Positions 9,533 through 18,367 of a stretch of DNA of 64,000 bases are shown piece after piece. The position numbers and the translations under genes were made by a program. The notes beneath the pieces were generated by a model, which ran no database searches, had not been told where the DNA came from, and saw nothing but the letters and a program-made list of their open reading frames with translations. Origin of the DNA: Peptococcaceae bacterium BRH_c4a (lineage in GTDB: Bacteria; Bacillota; Desulfotomaculia; Desulfotomaculales; Desulfocucumaceae); the NCBI GenBank assembly GCA_000961585.1, contig LADN01000043.1, forward strand, positions 62,001-126,000, read 5' to 3'. Every line of letters begins with the position of its first letter. Position 1 is the first letter of the stretch.

Positions 9533-10923
9533 GGCCTTATCCTCCCCCCTCTTTTTGAGTGGTGAACCAGGGCGGCCACCGCCGCACAGGCATCTTCCGG
9601 GGTTGTGTACAGGGGAATACCGGCATTTTGAAGAATATTCCGGTCATCGCGGCATCCCTCCCAGTGGGAGGCGTAGCAGGCCACCACCGGTTTGCCGTAT
9701 TGACGCTGGGCCTCTATTATCTCCCTGCTGGGAAGCCCCCAGTTCTTGTGCAGGCAGTAGACGGCCACCAGCAGATCGATACCTGGATCCTCCAGCATGG
9801 CCCCGGCCAGCCAGCCGAAAGTCTCCCTGGCAAACCCCAGTCCGGCTGCATCCAGCGGATTCTTCAACACCACCGGGGGGTCTTCGCCTATTATTTCTTT
9901 TACCCTGGATATTGTGCTCTCTTGCAGTGGAGGGATGACGCATCCTTTCTCGGAAAGCTGATCGGCCATTACTATACTGGGACCGGCGGTGTGGGTGAGT
10001 ATGCCAATCCTGTTGGAGCGGGCGGGGGCTAGAAGGGACAGTCCCTTGCACGCCGCCACCAGATCGTGCGCACTGTCCGCCATATAAACTCCAAATTGGC
10101 TGAAAATGTCCCGGTACAGACGGTAAGAGCCTGCGGCGCTGCCGGTATGGGTCACCGTAAAATAGTCGGAAACCGGCGATCGTCCTGCTTTTAGCAGAAC
10201 CACGGGTTTTTTTGCGGCCACCTTCTCTGCCGCCAAGGCAAAACGGCGGGCATCGGCGGTTCCTTCCATAAATACAGCTATTACCGAAGTCCCGCTGTCC
10301 TCTCCCAGGTATTCCAGGTAGTCTGCAAACCCTACCGTGGAACAATTGCCCACCCCGATAAACTTGTTTATTCCCATACCCTCGTCCAGGGCCTTGTGTA
10401 TAATGGTAAGCCCCATTCCCCCGCTCTGGGAGATTAATGAAACACTCCCCTTGGGAATTTGCAGGGGGTAAAAGGTGGAGTAAAAATTTCCTTCGTTATT
10501 AATAAGGCCCAGGCTGTTGGGCCCCACCAGCACCATAGCGTATTTTTGGGCGGTGGCGATAAGGCGCATTTCCAGTTCCCGGCCTTCATCCCCCATCTCC
10601 CGGTAACCCCCGGCGTGGCACAGTACCCCTTTCACACCCAGACGGCCACAGCTTTCCACGGCTTGCACGGTGGCATGCTGGTTCAGGCATATCACCGCCA
10701 GGTCCACCGGCCCCGGAACCTCCCCGATGGACTTGTACACCGGCTGGCCCAGTATGCTTTCATGCCTGGGGTGAACGGGGTACACCCGGCCGGTGAAACC
10801 TCCCTCCAGTATGCTCTGAAATACATTGAATCCCACCCTGTCGGGGGAATCGGTAGCTCCGATGACTGCCACCCGTTCCGGATAAAAAACAGATGAAAGA
10901 TGCTCGAAAACCTTTTCTTGCAT
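9529..10923 (-). CDS. ADP-forming acyl-CoA synthetase, CoA-binding (alpha) subunit
   Basis: About 464 residues: a CoA-binding Rossmann domain (VAVIGATDSPDRVGFNV), succinyl-CoA-ligase-like domains with VLVGPNSLGLIN and SLISQSGGMG, and HTGSAAGS near the phosphohistidine-handling region. ATG 10923 is used because a strong AAAGGGGGGG site precedes it and the family begins here; the open frame upstream is only untranslated leader. It belongs to the operon carrying benzoyl-CoA-pathway genes and pairs with the beta subunit gene just downstream. Substrate cannot be decided from sequence. Confidence 0.9.
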   Translation of the reverse strand: MQEKVFEHLSSVFYPERVAVIGATDSPDRVGFNVFQSILEGGFTGRVYPVHPRHESILGQPVYKSIGEVPGPVDLAVICLNQHATVQAVESCGRLGVKGVLCHAGGYREMGDEGRELEMRLIATAQKYAMVLVGPNSLGLINNEGNFYSTFYPLQIPKGSVSLISQSGGMGLTIIHKALDEGMGINKFIGVGNCSTVGFADYLEYLGEDSGTSVIAVFMEGTADARRFALAAEKVAAKKPVVLLKAGRSPVSDYFTVTHTGSAAGSYRLYRDIFSQFGVYMADSAHDLVAACKGLSLLAPARSNRIGILTHTAGPSIVMADQLSEKGCVIPPLQESTISRVKEIIGEDPPVVLKNPLDAAGLGFARETFGWLAGAMLEDPGIDLLVAVYCLHKNWGLPSREIIEAQRQYGKPVVACYASHWEGCRDDRNILQNAGIPLYTTPEDACAAVAALVHHSKRGGRIRP

Positions 10924-11037
10924 CTGTACCCCCCCCTTTAATCGAATAGCTGATCGCCAAAAGAGCGGGGAAACCAGTTGCTTCGTTTCACCGCTCTTTT
11001 GCTTATAATCTCCGTTTTTCGACAACTGCTCCGGCTA

Positions 11038-12105
11038 TCAGAAATCAGGGGTCAAAACAACCCTCTTCATTAACTTGCCGGCGTGGGATAATTTAAATAC
11101 TTCCTCAATCTGACTCATGGGCCGCATCTCTACAAAGGGCGCCACCTTGATTCCGCCGTCCAGCACCAGCTTTAGAACCTCAGGATAATACCTGGGCAGG
11201 CACCCCCAGGTCCCGATAATTTCGGCGTCGAAGGCCATCAGCCGGGACAGCATGTAGTCCACTTTTTGGGTGCCATAGCCCACCACCAGCATTTTCCCTA
11301 CGAAACCAAGCAGTTCCAGGCAGATCTCCTGGCCCATTTTAGACCCGGTGCACTCAAAAACTTTCCAGCCAAAGGAGGGCAGTTTGTTTTCCTTGCAATA
11401 GTTTTTGAATTCATCCCTTACTTCCTTTACAGACTTACCTTCGGTGCTTATGGTGGCAGTGGCTCCGAACTGCAGGGACCTTTGCAGTTTTTCCCGGTTC
11501 CGGGCAATGCCCACCACTGCCTTGGCCCCCAATACCGAGGCCACCTGGGTCATATAAACCCCGATTCCCCCGGTGGCCCCGGTGATGATCACCATATCCC
11601 CTTCGGATATTTCAGCCCTTTTGGCCGCCTGATACGGTGAGGTGATGGCGTCGGCCACCACGGCCAGGTGCTCCAGGGGCATCCCCTTCCGGTCACCCAC
11701 AACGCAAAGGTCCGCCGAAGGAACCGGTATGTGGCTGGAGAAGCCGCCATAGATTCCCAGGCTGTTGCCCGGCATGGCCTGTTTCAGGCAGCGGTTGCCG
11801 CGCCCCGAGGCGCAGATGGCGCAGTTGTTGCAAGGCATAACCGCCGGAATGATTACCTCTTTGCCAAGTAAATTTTCACTGCCCGCCACCACCCGGCCCG
11901 CTATTTCATGACCCAAGGTGAGGGGCGGCTTGGTAACGGTGGGAACCCCATCGAAGAAATAACCTATGTCGGTATGACATACCCCGCATCCGGCCACTTC
12001 CACCAGGGCTTCCCCGGGTTTCAGATCCGGCGTGTCGATGCTGGTCCTGACCAGTTTTCCAGGTTCCACCATCTGCCATGTTTCAATTTTAGAAGGTATT
12101 CCCAT
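11038..12105 (-). CDS. had: 6-hydroxycyclohex-1-ene-1-carbonyl-CoA dehydrogenase
   Basis: A 355-residue zinc alcohol dehydrogenase. Catalytic-zinc motif CGVCHTD, LGHEIAGRV, a structural-zinc cluster CNNCAICASGRGNRC and a Rossmann motif GATGGIGVYM are visible. The GVCHTDIGYFFDGVPT segment is characteristic of the Had/BamQ enzymes of the benzoyl-CoA pathway. It oxidises the 6-hydroxy intermediate to 6-oxocyclohex-1-ene-1-carbonyl-CoA with NAD. The direct neighbours are the hydratase that makes its substrate and the hydrolase that uses its product, which fixes the assignment. Confidence 0.93.
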   Translation of the reverse strand: MGIPSKIETWQMVEPGKLVRTSIDTPDLKPGEALVEVAGCGVCHTDIGYFFDGVPTVTKPPLTLGHEIAGRVVAGSENLLGKEVIIPAVMPCNNCAICASGRGNRCLKQAMPGNSLGIYGGFSSHIPVPSADLCVVGDRKGMPLEHLAVVADAITSPYQAAKRAEISEGDMVIITGATGGIGVYMTQVASVLGAKAVVGIARNREKLQRSLQFGATATISTEGKSVKEVRDEFKNYCKENKLPSFGWKVFECTGSKMGQEICLELLGFVGKMLVVGYGTQKVDYMLSRLMAFDAEIIGTWGCLPRYYPEVLKLVLDGGIKVAPFVEMRPMSQIEEVFKLSHAGKLMKRVVLTPDF

Positions 12106-12123
12106 TGTTTACCCCCCCTTATT

Positions 12124-12888
12124 TCACTTTCCCTGCCAAACAGCCTGGCGTTTTTCCATAAAGGCCTTCAGACCCTCTCTGGCGTCCTCGGTCTTCATCA
12201 TTTCCTGCAGGTAAATCTGGTCTATATCCTTTAGTCCGGTCGGGAAATCTTTGCCCAGGCCGGTCCGGGCGGCTTTTTTGGTCATGGTCAGCACCACCGG
12301 GCTCATCTTCTGGAACCGTTGCAGATATTCCTTAACCCCCCCGGCGAAGGAGTCCGCCGGCAATACCCTGTTCACCATCCCCAGCTGTTCAGCCCGGGCG
12401 GCGTTGATTATTTCCCCTGAAAGCAGCAGATCCAGAGCCTTGGGCCAGGACATCAGACGGGGCAGCATGTAGCAGGCGATGGGCGGAAATACCCCCACGG
12501 CAATTTCCGGCTGAGCAAATTTTGCTTTTTCCGAGGCCACCACCAGATCACAGAAAATGACCAGCTCGCAGCCACCGCCAAGGGCTGCGCCGTTAACGGC
12601 GGCAACTATTATTTTGTCGGTGCCGGACATGGTTAAAAAGATGCGATCGAAAACCTCGATCATCTTATCCACTTTATCTTCGGTGTGGTCGGCCACGTCA
12701 ACCCCGGCTGAAAAGGCCTTCCCCTCAGCGCCCAGAACTATTATTCCGCCCGGTTCCCTGATGGCCCACTCCAGAGCCATAACCAGCTCTTCCATCATGG
12801 GGATGGTCAGCACGTTGAGGGGGGGCCGGTTAAGTGTTATGTAGGCAATCCCGCCCTCACTGTTAACTTTTATATTCTGGCAGTTCAA
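12124..12888 (-). CDS. dch: Cyclohexa-1,5-diene-1-carbonyl-CoA hydratase
   Basis: A 254-residue crotonase-fold protein. It has FSAGVDVADHTEDKVD, the oxyanion-hole NGAALGGGCEL and the catalytic Glu in QPEIAVG; the second glutamate of classical enoyl-CoA hydratases is absent (ALDLLLSG), as in dienoyl-CoA hydratases. It adds water to the diene made by benzoyl-CoA reductase. TTG 12888 is chosen: AAGGGGGG lies six bases upstream and the family starts here; the longer open frame would overlap the preceding gene. Confidence 0.9.
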   Translation of the reverse strand: MNCQNIKVNSEGGIAYITLNRPPLNVLTIPMMEELVMALEWAIREPGGIIVLGAEGKAFSAGVDVADHTEDKVDKMIEVFDRIFLTMSGTDKIIVAAVNGAALGGGCELVIFCDLVVASEKAKFAQPEIAVGVFPPIACYMLPRLMSWPKALDLLLSGEIINAARAEQLGMVNRVLPADSFAGGVKEYLQRFQKMSPVVLTMTKKAARTGLGKDFPTGLKDIDQIYLQEMMKTEDAREGLKAFMEKRQAVWQGK

Positions 12889-12919
12889 TGTAAACCCCCC
12901 TTCAGACCCTTTGGAACCA

Positions 12920-14047
12920 TTACTTGCGCGGCGGCAATACCTTGTCCACCAGTTCCTGGTCAAAAAGCCTGGCCTCGGACAGCTGCCTGCGGTATTCAAT
13001 AAAGTCGGACTCACCTTTGCCGGTCAGCTTTTTGTTATTGAAGGCGTTGAAGCCCAGGTAGGCCTCGCTCATCATGTTGGCGGCCAGCCAGTGCCTGTTG
13101 GGAAGTTTGTTCATGTCCCAGAAGAATTTTTTCTTCTGGCGGATTCCGTCAATGGACATCATCAGGCAGTGCGGGAAGAGGTTGGTAAGGCTCCAGATAA
13201 TCTTGTTCACTTCGTTATCCAGCAGTGTAAAGTCGGTCTCGCATTCCTTCATCAGCGCTTTGGCCGCTGCGGCAGCGTCGCCCTGAGCGTTCTCCCCGTA
13301 AACAATGGCCCCGTCCTCAAGGTATTTATCTGTGGTGATCAGTGGGTTTCTAATAAATTTTCCGTCCTTTTTAAGCACCGGCACAGCCTTGGAGATAAGT
13401 CCCAGTCTCTCCATTTTGTAAGCGCTCCAAATCTCGCAGGAAATGCAGTTCCACATGGCGTGCTCCATGCCCAGATACCAGAAAATATAGTCAGTGGACC
13501 CGCCCACCGGGGCTGATCCGTGCCTGGGGCCGGCCTGACCGTAGATGGCCAGATCCGAAGAGATGGAAACGTCACAGGCCATTCCGATCTCCTGCCCCCC
13601 TGCCACCCGCATGCCGTTGACCCTGCATATAACCGGCTTTTTAGCCATATATATGGCATCCACCATGCCGTTGAAAAGGTCCATGTACAGTGCGTATTCA
13701 CTGGGGTTTCCGCTGTAGTATTCGGCGTATTCCTTGGTGTTTCCGCCGGTGCAGAAGGCTTTGTCCCCGATCCCGGTGAAAACTATGGCCACCACGGATC
13801 TGTCCATGGACGCCCTATGGAAACCGGCGATCACTCCTTTTACCATTTCAGTGGTGTAGGAGTTGTACTGGGAGGGGTTATTCAGTATTATCCAGGCTGA
13901 AAAAAGTCCTTCAACCGGGTTGCCCTTGTCGTCCAGCACGGGTTTTTTCTCATAAATAATACACGGGGCATCCTTACCAAAATGATCCACACCGAAAAGT
14001 TCATGATCCTTTATGTCGGTCTGACGGGGCCATTTAAAAAAGTCCAT
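12920..14047 (-). CDS. oah: 6-oxocyclohex-1-ene-1-carbonyl-CoA hydrolase (ring-opening)
   Basis: A 375-residue crotonase-superfamily hydrolase, the marker enzyme BamA/Oah for anaerobic monoaromatic degradation. Visible features: DFFKWPRQTDIKDHELFG N-terminus, AFCTGGNTKEYAEYYSG, NGMRVAGGQEIGMACDVS, and GPRHGSAPVGGSTD. It adds water to the enone and hydrolytically opens the ring to 3-hydroxypimelyl-CoA. The length agrees with the family. It forms with dch and had the standard ring-hydration, oxidation and cleavage trio in one operon. Confidence 0.96.
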   Translation of the reverse strand: MDFFKWPRQTDIKDHELFGVDHFGKDAPCIIYEKKPVLDDKGNPVEGLFSAWIILNNPSQYNSYTTEMVKGVIAGFHRASMDRSVVAIVFTGIGDKAFCTGGNTKEYAEYYSGNPSEYALYMDLFNGMVDAIYMAKKPVICRVNGMRVAGGQEIGMACDVSISSDLAIYGQAGPRHGSAPVGGSTDYIFWYLGMEHAMWNCISCEIWSAYKMERLGLISKAVPVLKKDGKFIRNPLITTDKYLEDGAIVYGENAQGDAAAAAKALMKECETDFTLLDNEVNKIIWSLTNLFPHCLMMSIDGIRQKKKFFWDMNKLPNRHWLAANMMSEAYLGFNAFNNKKLTGKGESDFIEYRRQLSEARLFDQELVDKVLPPRK

Positions 14048-14159
14048 ATTTATCCTCCTCTTAACCTTTTTAGTCTAATTGAGCTTTATCTGAAAAACGG
14101 GCTGCCTGTGAAGACTGTTTTCTCCCACCCCCTCTATTTTTTCACGCTTAATCCCATCA

Positions 14160-15353
14160 TCAGACTTTTTCCAGTATTACCGCCATTCCCTGGCCGCCTC
14201 CGATGCAAAGGGTGGTAAGCCCGTAGCGGTGGTTTCCGTCTATCATCCCATAAACCAGCTTGGTAAGCAGAACGGCCCCGGTGGCCCCGATGGGATGCCC
14301 CAGAGCAATGGCGCCTCCGTTGGGATTTATTCTATCCAGGCTGAGATTAAGCTTTCTTATGGATGCCAGCACCTGGGAGGCAAAGGCCTCGTTCAGCTCT
14401 ATCATCCCGATGTCATCCAGCCTGATACCGGCTCTTTCCAACGCTTTGAGAGTGGCTGGAATAGGACCTATGCCCATAATTCTGGGCGCCACTCCCACTG
14501 CCGACCAGGAAACCACCTTGGCCAAGGGGGTAATGCCAAGTGATCTGGCCCTGGACGCCGAAGACAGCACCAAGGCTCCGGCGGCGTCATTGAACCCGCA
14601 ACTGTTGCCGGCGGTTACAGTTCCGCCTTTGGCAAAGGATCCAGGCAGCGATCCCAGTTTCTCCAGGGTGGTGGCCCTGGGGTGTTCGTCGGTGTCAAAT
14701 ACCGCCGTTCCTCTGCCCGCCTTAACCTCCACCGGCGTTATCTGAGCTTTATACCGGCCTTCCGATATGGCCGAGGCGGCTCGCTGCTGGCTCATCAGGG
14801 CGAAACTGTCCTGGTCCTCCCGGGAAATATTAAATTCCTCAGCCACATTCTCGGCGGTCAGCCCCATGGGCAGGTTGCCGTATATCTCGACGGGCTGCGC
14901 CCCCGGACCGGCCTCGGTAAGGGCGTCCACCAGCGCTCCGTTTCCATTGCCATAGCCGTAGCGGGCGTTTTTCAGATAAAAAGGAGCCCGGCTCAGCACC
15001 TCGGTGCCACCTGTCACCACCACGTCCGAGCAGCCGGTCATTATTTCCTGGCAGCCGTTTACAAATGCCTGCAGGCTGGAAGCGCACTGGCGGTGTACGG
15101 TATAGGCCGAAGCCTCTTCCGGTATTCCCGCCTTTAGCGCCACCACCCTGGCTATATTGGAGGCCTCGGTGGTCTGGCGGGACTGGCCCATGATCACCTC
15201 TCCCACTTCGGAGGCGTCTATTCCCGCCCGTTTAATGGCTTCCCTCACCGCAATGGCTCCCAAATCCTGGGCCGGAATGTCTTTTAGGGACCCTCCCAGG
15301 CGGCCTATGGCGGTCCTGACAGTGCTGAGAATTACCACATCTCTATCATTCAC
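14160..15353 (-). CDS. Acetyl-CoA acyltransferase (thiolase)
   Basis: A 397-residue degradative thiolase: active-site Cys in HRQCASSLQAF, NEAFASQ, NPNGGAIALGHPIGATG and CIGGGQGMA. GTG 15353 is preferred: AAGGAGGGA precedes it by eight bases, and an upstream extension would run into the SDR gene. In this operon the obvious role is cleavage of 3-oxopimelyl-CoA or acetoacetyl-CoA downstream of ring opening; exact chain length is inferred from context only. Confidence 0.9.
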   Translation of the reverse strand: MNDRDVVILSTVRTAIGRLGGSLKDIPAQDLGAIAVREAIKRAGIDASEVGEVIMGQSRQTTEASNIARVVALKAGIPEEASAYTVHRQCASSLQAFVNGCQEIMTGCSDVVVTGGTEVLSRAPFYLKNARYGYGNGNGALVDALTEAGPGAQPVEIYGNLPMGLTAENVAEEFNISREDQDSFALMSQQRAASAISEGRYKAQITPVEVKAGRGTAVFDTDEHPRATTLEKLGSLPGSFAKGGTVTAGNSCGFNDAAGALVLSSASRARSLGITPLAKVVSWSAVGVAPRIMGIGPIPATLKALERAGIRLDDIGMIELNEAFASQVLASIRKLNLSLDRINPNGGAIALGHPIGATGAVLLTKLVYGMIDGNHRYGLTTLCIGGGQGMAVILEKV

Positions 15354-15388
15354 AAAAGTTTCCCTCCTTAAAAGGTTGCAGCACAAGA

Positions 15389-16135
15389 TTAAAGCATGAC
15401 CATTCCCCCGTCTATGCACAGGGTCTGGCCGGTGATATAACGGGCTCCGTCCGAGGCCAGAAAAACCACCGCCGGCCCGATTTCATCAGGCTGGGCAAAT
15501 CTTCCCATGGGGATTCGCTCCAGATATTTGTCCCGGAATTTCGGGTCGGTGGCAATGGTCTTGGTCATCTCAGTCTCGGCCATGGGCGCAACAGTGTTAA
15601 CGGTGACGCCATAGCGGGCCAGTTCCTTGGCGGCCGACTTGGTCAGGGCATAAACCCCGCCTTTGGCGGCGGTATAGTTCACCTGACCCACCGTGCCCAA
15701 AAGCCCCGCCGAGGAGGTTATGTTTATGATGGCGCCGGACTTCTGTTCCATCATGGTCTTGGCTACAGCCTGCATGCAGTTGAAGGTTCCCTTCAGGTTG
15801 ACGTTTATAACCTGATCCCACTGATCCTCGGTCATTTTCCACAGCATGGCCGGCTTGCTTATCCCTGCGTTATTGAAGAGAATGTCCACTCTGCCGAATA
15901 CCGACAGTGTGCGTTCCACCATTTGCCGCACCTGTTCCCTGCTGGAAACATCCACCTGCATCACCTCAACCCGGCGTCCGGTGTCCACAATGGCCTGCAC
16001 CACCGAATCATTTTGGCTGATGCTGCGGCTGACCAGCATCAGATCAGCTCCTGCCCGGGCCATGGATAAAGCCACTCCCTCTCCGATACCTTGTCTGGCC
16101 CCGGTTACTATGGCCACTTTTCCCTGAAGCAACAT
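15389..16135 (-). CDS. Short-chain dehydrogenase/reductase (FabG-like)
   Basis: A 248-residue classical SDR. NAD(P) motif TGARQGIG, NNAG, catalytic Ser in NITSSAG and YTAAKGG for Tyr/Lys, and a C-terminal FLASDGARYITGQ. It probably acts as the 3-hydroxyacyl-CoA dehydrogenase of this operon (3-hydroxypimelyl-CoA or similar), since no HAD-type dehydrogenase is encoded between 8.8 and 18 kb. The ATG at 16135 follows AAAGGAGG by about eleven bases. Substrate is inferred. Confidence 0.85.
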   Translation of the reverse strand: MLLQGKVAIVTGARQGIGEGVALSMARAGADLMLVSRSISQNDSVVQAIVDTGRRVEVMQVDVSSREQVRQMVERTLSVFGRVDILFNNAGISKPAMLWKMTEDQWDQVINVNLKGTFNCMQAVAKTMMEQKSGAIINITSSAGLLGTVGQVNYTAAKGGVYALTKSAAKELARYGVTVNTVAPMAETEMTKTIATDPKFRDKYLERIPMGRFAQPDEIGPAVVFLASDGARYITGQTLCIDGGMVML

Positions 16136-16179
16136 ATATGGGGCGCCTCCTTTTTCTAAAATTTGATAAACTATCCCGT

Positions 16180-17943
16180 TCACGGACGGGGATACACTAT
16201 TTGTCCTGATTTTACGTTATAGAGACCTTTTGGGGTGATCCGGGCCGTTGGCAGACCGGAAAATGATATGAATCCCAGGGTAACCATGGGCTTTTCCAGG
16301 GTACAACCCAATTTGCCCAGATGATTTTCCAGGTTATCCAGTTCGCCGGCCAGTTCGGGAATATCACGGTGAGACATCACCCCTCCAACCGACAGCGGGC
16401 ATTGGGCCACAATTTTTCCGCCCTCCGCCAGCGTATAGCCTCCTCCCATTTCCATCACCCGGTTGAAGGCCAGGGCCATGTCGGATTCATCCCGACCCAG
16501 AACATACGGGGAATGGTGGTCGTGGGCGATGCTGGTGGCCAGGGCGCCGGAAAAGGAACCAAAACCGGTGAGGAAAACAGTCACAAACCCACCCAGCGGA
16601 CCGACCATGCTTATTTTCAGCACATCCCCCCGCCGGGGCTCCAGAAAACCCCCGGATTCCTCCAGTGTCACGTCCTTTATGGTGGTGATGGTGTCATTCA
16701 GTATATGTAAAGCCGGCACGGTTTCCTCTCCAGTGCCCCGCCGGGACGCCGCCACCCTGAATTCCCCTGGTTGCGCCCCGAATTTACGGGGTCGTCCGGT
16801 GCGCCAGCCATGGGGGCCGATTGTCGGGCATCGGCCCGGTATATTTTCCAATAAACCTCCCTTTTCCGCCATCATCCTGCCGTTTACCATCACCCTGGCC
16901 GGCGCCGGCTCCTCCAGTCGTTCAATAAACAGTATATCGGCAAACCTTCCGGGAGCTATTCCGCCTATTTCCATATCCAGCCCCAGATAGACCGCAGGGT
17001 TGATTGTGGCCGTCTGATATGCTTTTATGGTTGGTATGCCGTTGCGAATGGCCTCTTTGATTACATAGTCCATATACCCGTTATTTTTTATATCCTGCGG
17101 GCTCATCCAGTCCGGTGTAAGGATCACCCTGCCGGTGTCCGGGCTTTCATTGGAGGTGAAGCAAGGGGCCAGGGTTTCCAGTTCCTTTCTTATGGAACCG
17201 TGGCGGAGCATGGTATAAATGCCCAGACGAAGCCTCATGAGTACATCCTCTACCGTCACACTCTCGTGACAGGAGGTTATCCCCGCATCCACCAGAGCAT
17301 TCAACTTTTCCAGGGAGCAGCCGCTGCTGTGACCCTCCACCCTTTTGCCCCGGGAAGAGGCATTGGCTATCTTTGCCAAAAGCGGTCCGTCCAGTTCGGT
17401 TAACCTTTTCCAGGCGGTTATCTCGCTAACCGCCAATACCCTGGGATGGGAAAGAAAGTCCAGGAAATCCTGCTCGGAAATACAGTCCCCACCCTCTATT
17501 TCCGGATGAGGGGGATTGGCGACCGTCAGTGCAAAGTAATACTTCAGGGGAAGGTTTTCCGTTATCTCCAGCATAAATTTTATCCCGTCACTGCCCAGCG
17601 CCCCGCCCATTTCATGGGTATCCGAAAGTATGGCCGTAGTACCCCTGGGTATGACGGCCCTCGACACAGCCAGAGGGTTGGCGATCAGATCCACATGCCC
17701 GTGGGCGTCTATATAGCCGGGAGACAGGTACTGCCCCCCGGCGTCAATAACCATGGTGCCGCTTCCCACCATGTCCCTGGACGAACCTATATAAGCCACA
17801 CGGCTTCCCCTGATGGCCAGATTGTAACCCTCAAGTATTTCACCGCTGTATACACAAAGAAGTTTCCCATTTTCTATGTAAACATCGGCCGGCTCTCTGC
17901 CCTGGGCCACATTTACCAGTTGACTAGTCTCTTGGTAATTCAA
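16180..17943 (-). CDS. Adenine-deaminase-like amidohydrolase, divergent metal site
   Basis: About 587 residues with the two-part adenine deaminase (Ade) layout: amidohydrolase barrel followed by the Ade C-terminal domain (VTVFLTGFGSFSGALATS, then AHDHHSPYVLGR and MEMGGGYTLAEGGKIV). The family's HVHIES metal motif instead reads DAHGHVDLI, and the usual EVMN segment reads SEITAWK; GHSSGCS and CHESVT remain. Deamination of adenine is therefore only one possibility; another cyclic amide or heterocycle may be the substrate. TTG 17943 is preferred since GGAGG lies eight bases upstream. It heads the operon that continues into lower benzoyl-CoA genes, an unexpected partner. Confidence 0.75.
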   Translation of the reverse strand: MNYQETSQLVNVAQGREPADVYIENGKLLCVYSGEILEGYNLAIRGSRVAYIGSSRDMVGSGTMVIDAGGQYLSPGYIDAHGHVDLIANPLAVSRAVIPRGTTAILSDTHEMGGALGSDGIKFMLEITENLPLKYYFALTVANPPHPEIEGGDCISEQDFLDFLSHPRVLAVSEITAWKRLTELDGPLLAKIANASSRGKRVEGHSSGCSLEKLNALVDAGITSCHESVTVEDVLMRLRLGIYTMLRHGSIRKELETLAPCFTSNESPDTGRVILTPDWMSPQDIKNNGYMDYVIKEAIRNGIPTIKAYQTATINPAVYLGLDMEIGGIAPGRFADILFIERLEEPAPARVMVNGRMMAEKGGLLENIPGRCPTIGPHGWRTGRPRKFGAQPGEFRVAASRRGTGEETVPALHILNDTITTIKDVTLEESGGFLEPRRGDVLKISMVGPLGGFVTVFLTGFGSFSGALATSIAHDHHSPYVLGRDESDMALAFNRVMEMGGGYTLAEGGKIVAQCPLSVGGVMSHRDIPELAGELDNLENHLGKLGCTLEKPMVTLGFISFSGLPTARITPKGLYNVKSGQIVYPRP

Positions 17944-18017
17944 AAAGCCGCCCTCCAAATTAATTTAAAAAAAACATCCGCTTGATTTATTTGCTGACCT
18001 TCTTTTCACTAAGGAGG

Positions 18018-18132
18018 CTAGGTAAATTATAAAAAAGCCGCTTAATAATTAATATCGCTAGAAAGGATGGAAAAAGGTTAAGGAATAGTGTTAATCCCTT
18101 GGGGTGAGCTATGCCAGCCAGGTGAGTTTTTG
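18018..18132 (+). repeat. Dispersed intergenic repeat, copy A
   Basis: Shares an almost identical core with copies at 43.1 kb and 54.7 kb: CTAGGTAAATTATAAAAAAG (also in the 54.7 kb copy), then AATATCGCTAGAAAGGATGG and TAATCCCTTGGGGTGAGC. In this copy the closing GGGTGA/TCACCC hairpin is damaged (GCCAGCC). The 360-base gap between the amidohydrolase gene and the DUF4125 gene is made of this repeat, a second repeat at 18181 and a hairpin at 18301; no gene is seen. Confidence 0.8.
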
Positions 18133-18180
18133 AATACCCAAAACCGGCATGCATGAGGGGGGAAGGATTTTAGAATGGAT

Positions 18181-18240
18181 GGAAGACGGCGGAAGCCAGG
18201 AGCCAGAATAGTGAAGCCTGCTTTAATAGCGACATGCAGT
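18181..18240 (+). repeat. Short dispersed repeat (AGACGGCGGAA-CCAG-AGCCAGAAT family), copy 1
   Basis: Matches, with small gaps, the stretch at 60760-60830: GACGGCGGAAnCCAGnAGCCAGAAT, a GTGA-like bridge, AGCCTGC and AGCGAC. Both copies are intergenic and non-coding. Confidence 0.55.
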
Positions 18241-18300
18241 GAGGGGGAGTGATTTAAGTCCGTGCGGAATGTGCCGGAGGCTGCTGATTGAGAAGTGAGA

Positions 18301-18335
18301 GGCTCAACAAGCTACGGATATAAGCCAGTTGAGCC
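18301..18335. other. Intergenic hairpin downstream of the glycyl-radical operon
   Basis: GGCTCAAC (18301-18308) and GTTGAGCC (18328-18335) form a perfect 8-bp stem. It lies 33 bases past the DUF4125 stop, where the minus-strand operon should end, but no T tract follows on that strand, so it is a weak terminator candidate. Confidence 0.4.
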
Positions 18336-18367
18336 GTTTTCATGCGCAAAACTTCCGGTTGCTCCCT

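Noticed and set aside
18050-18132. Cyclic-di-GMP or cobalamin riboswitch for the dispersed repeat
   Set aside because: None of the conserved boxes of these classes can be found; kept as an unclassified repeat.
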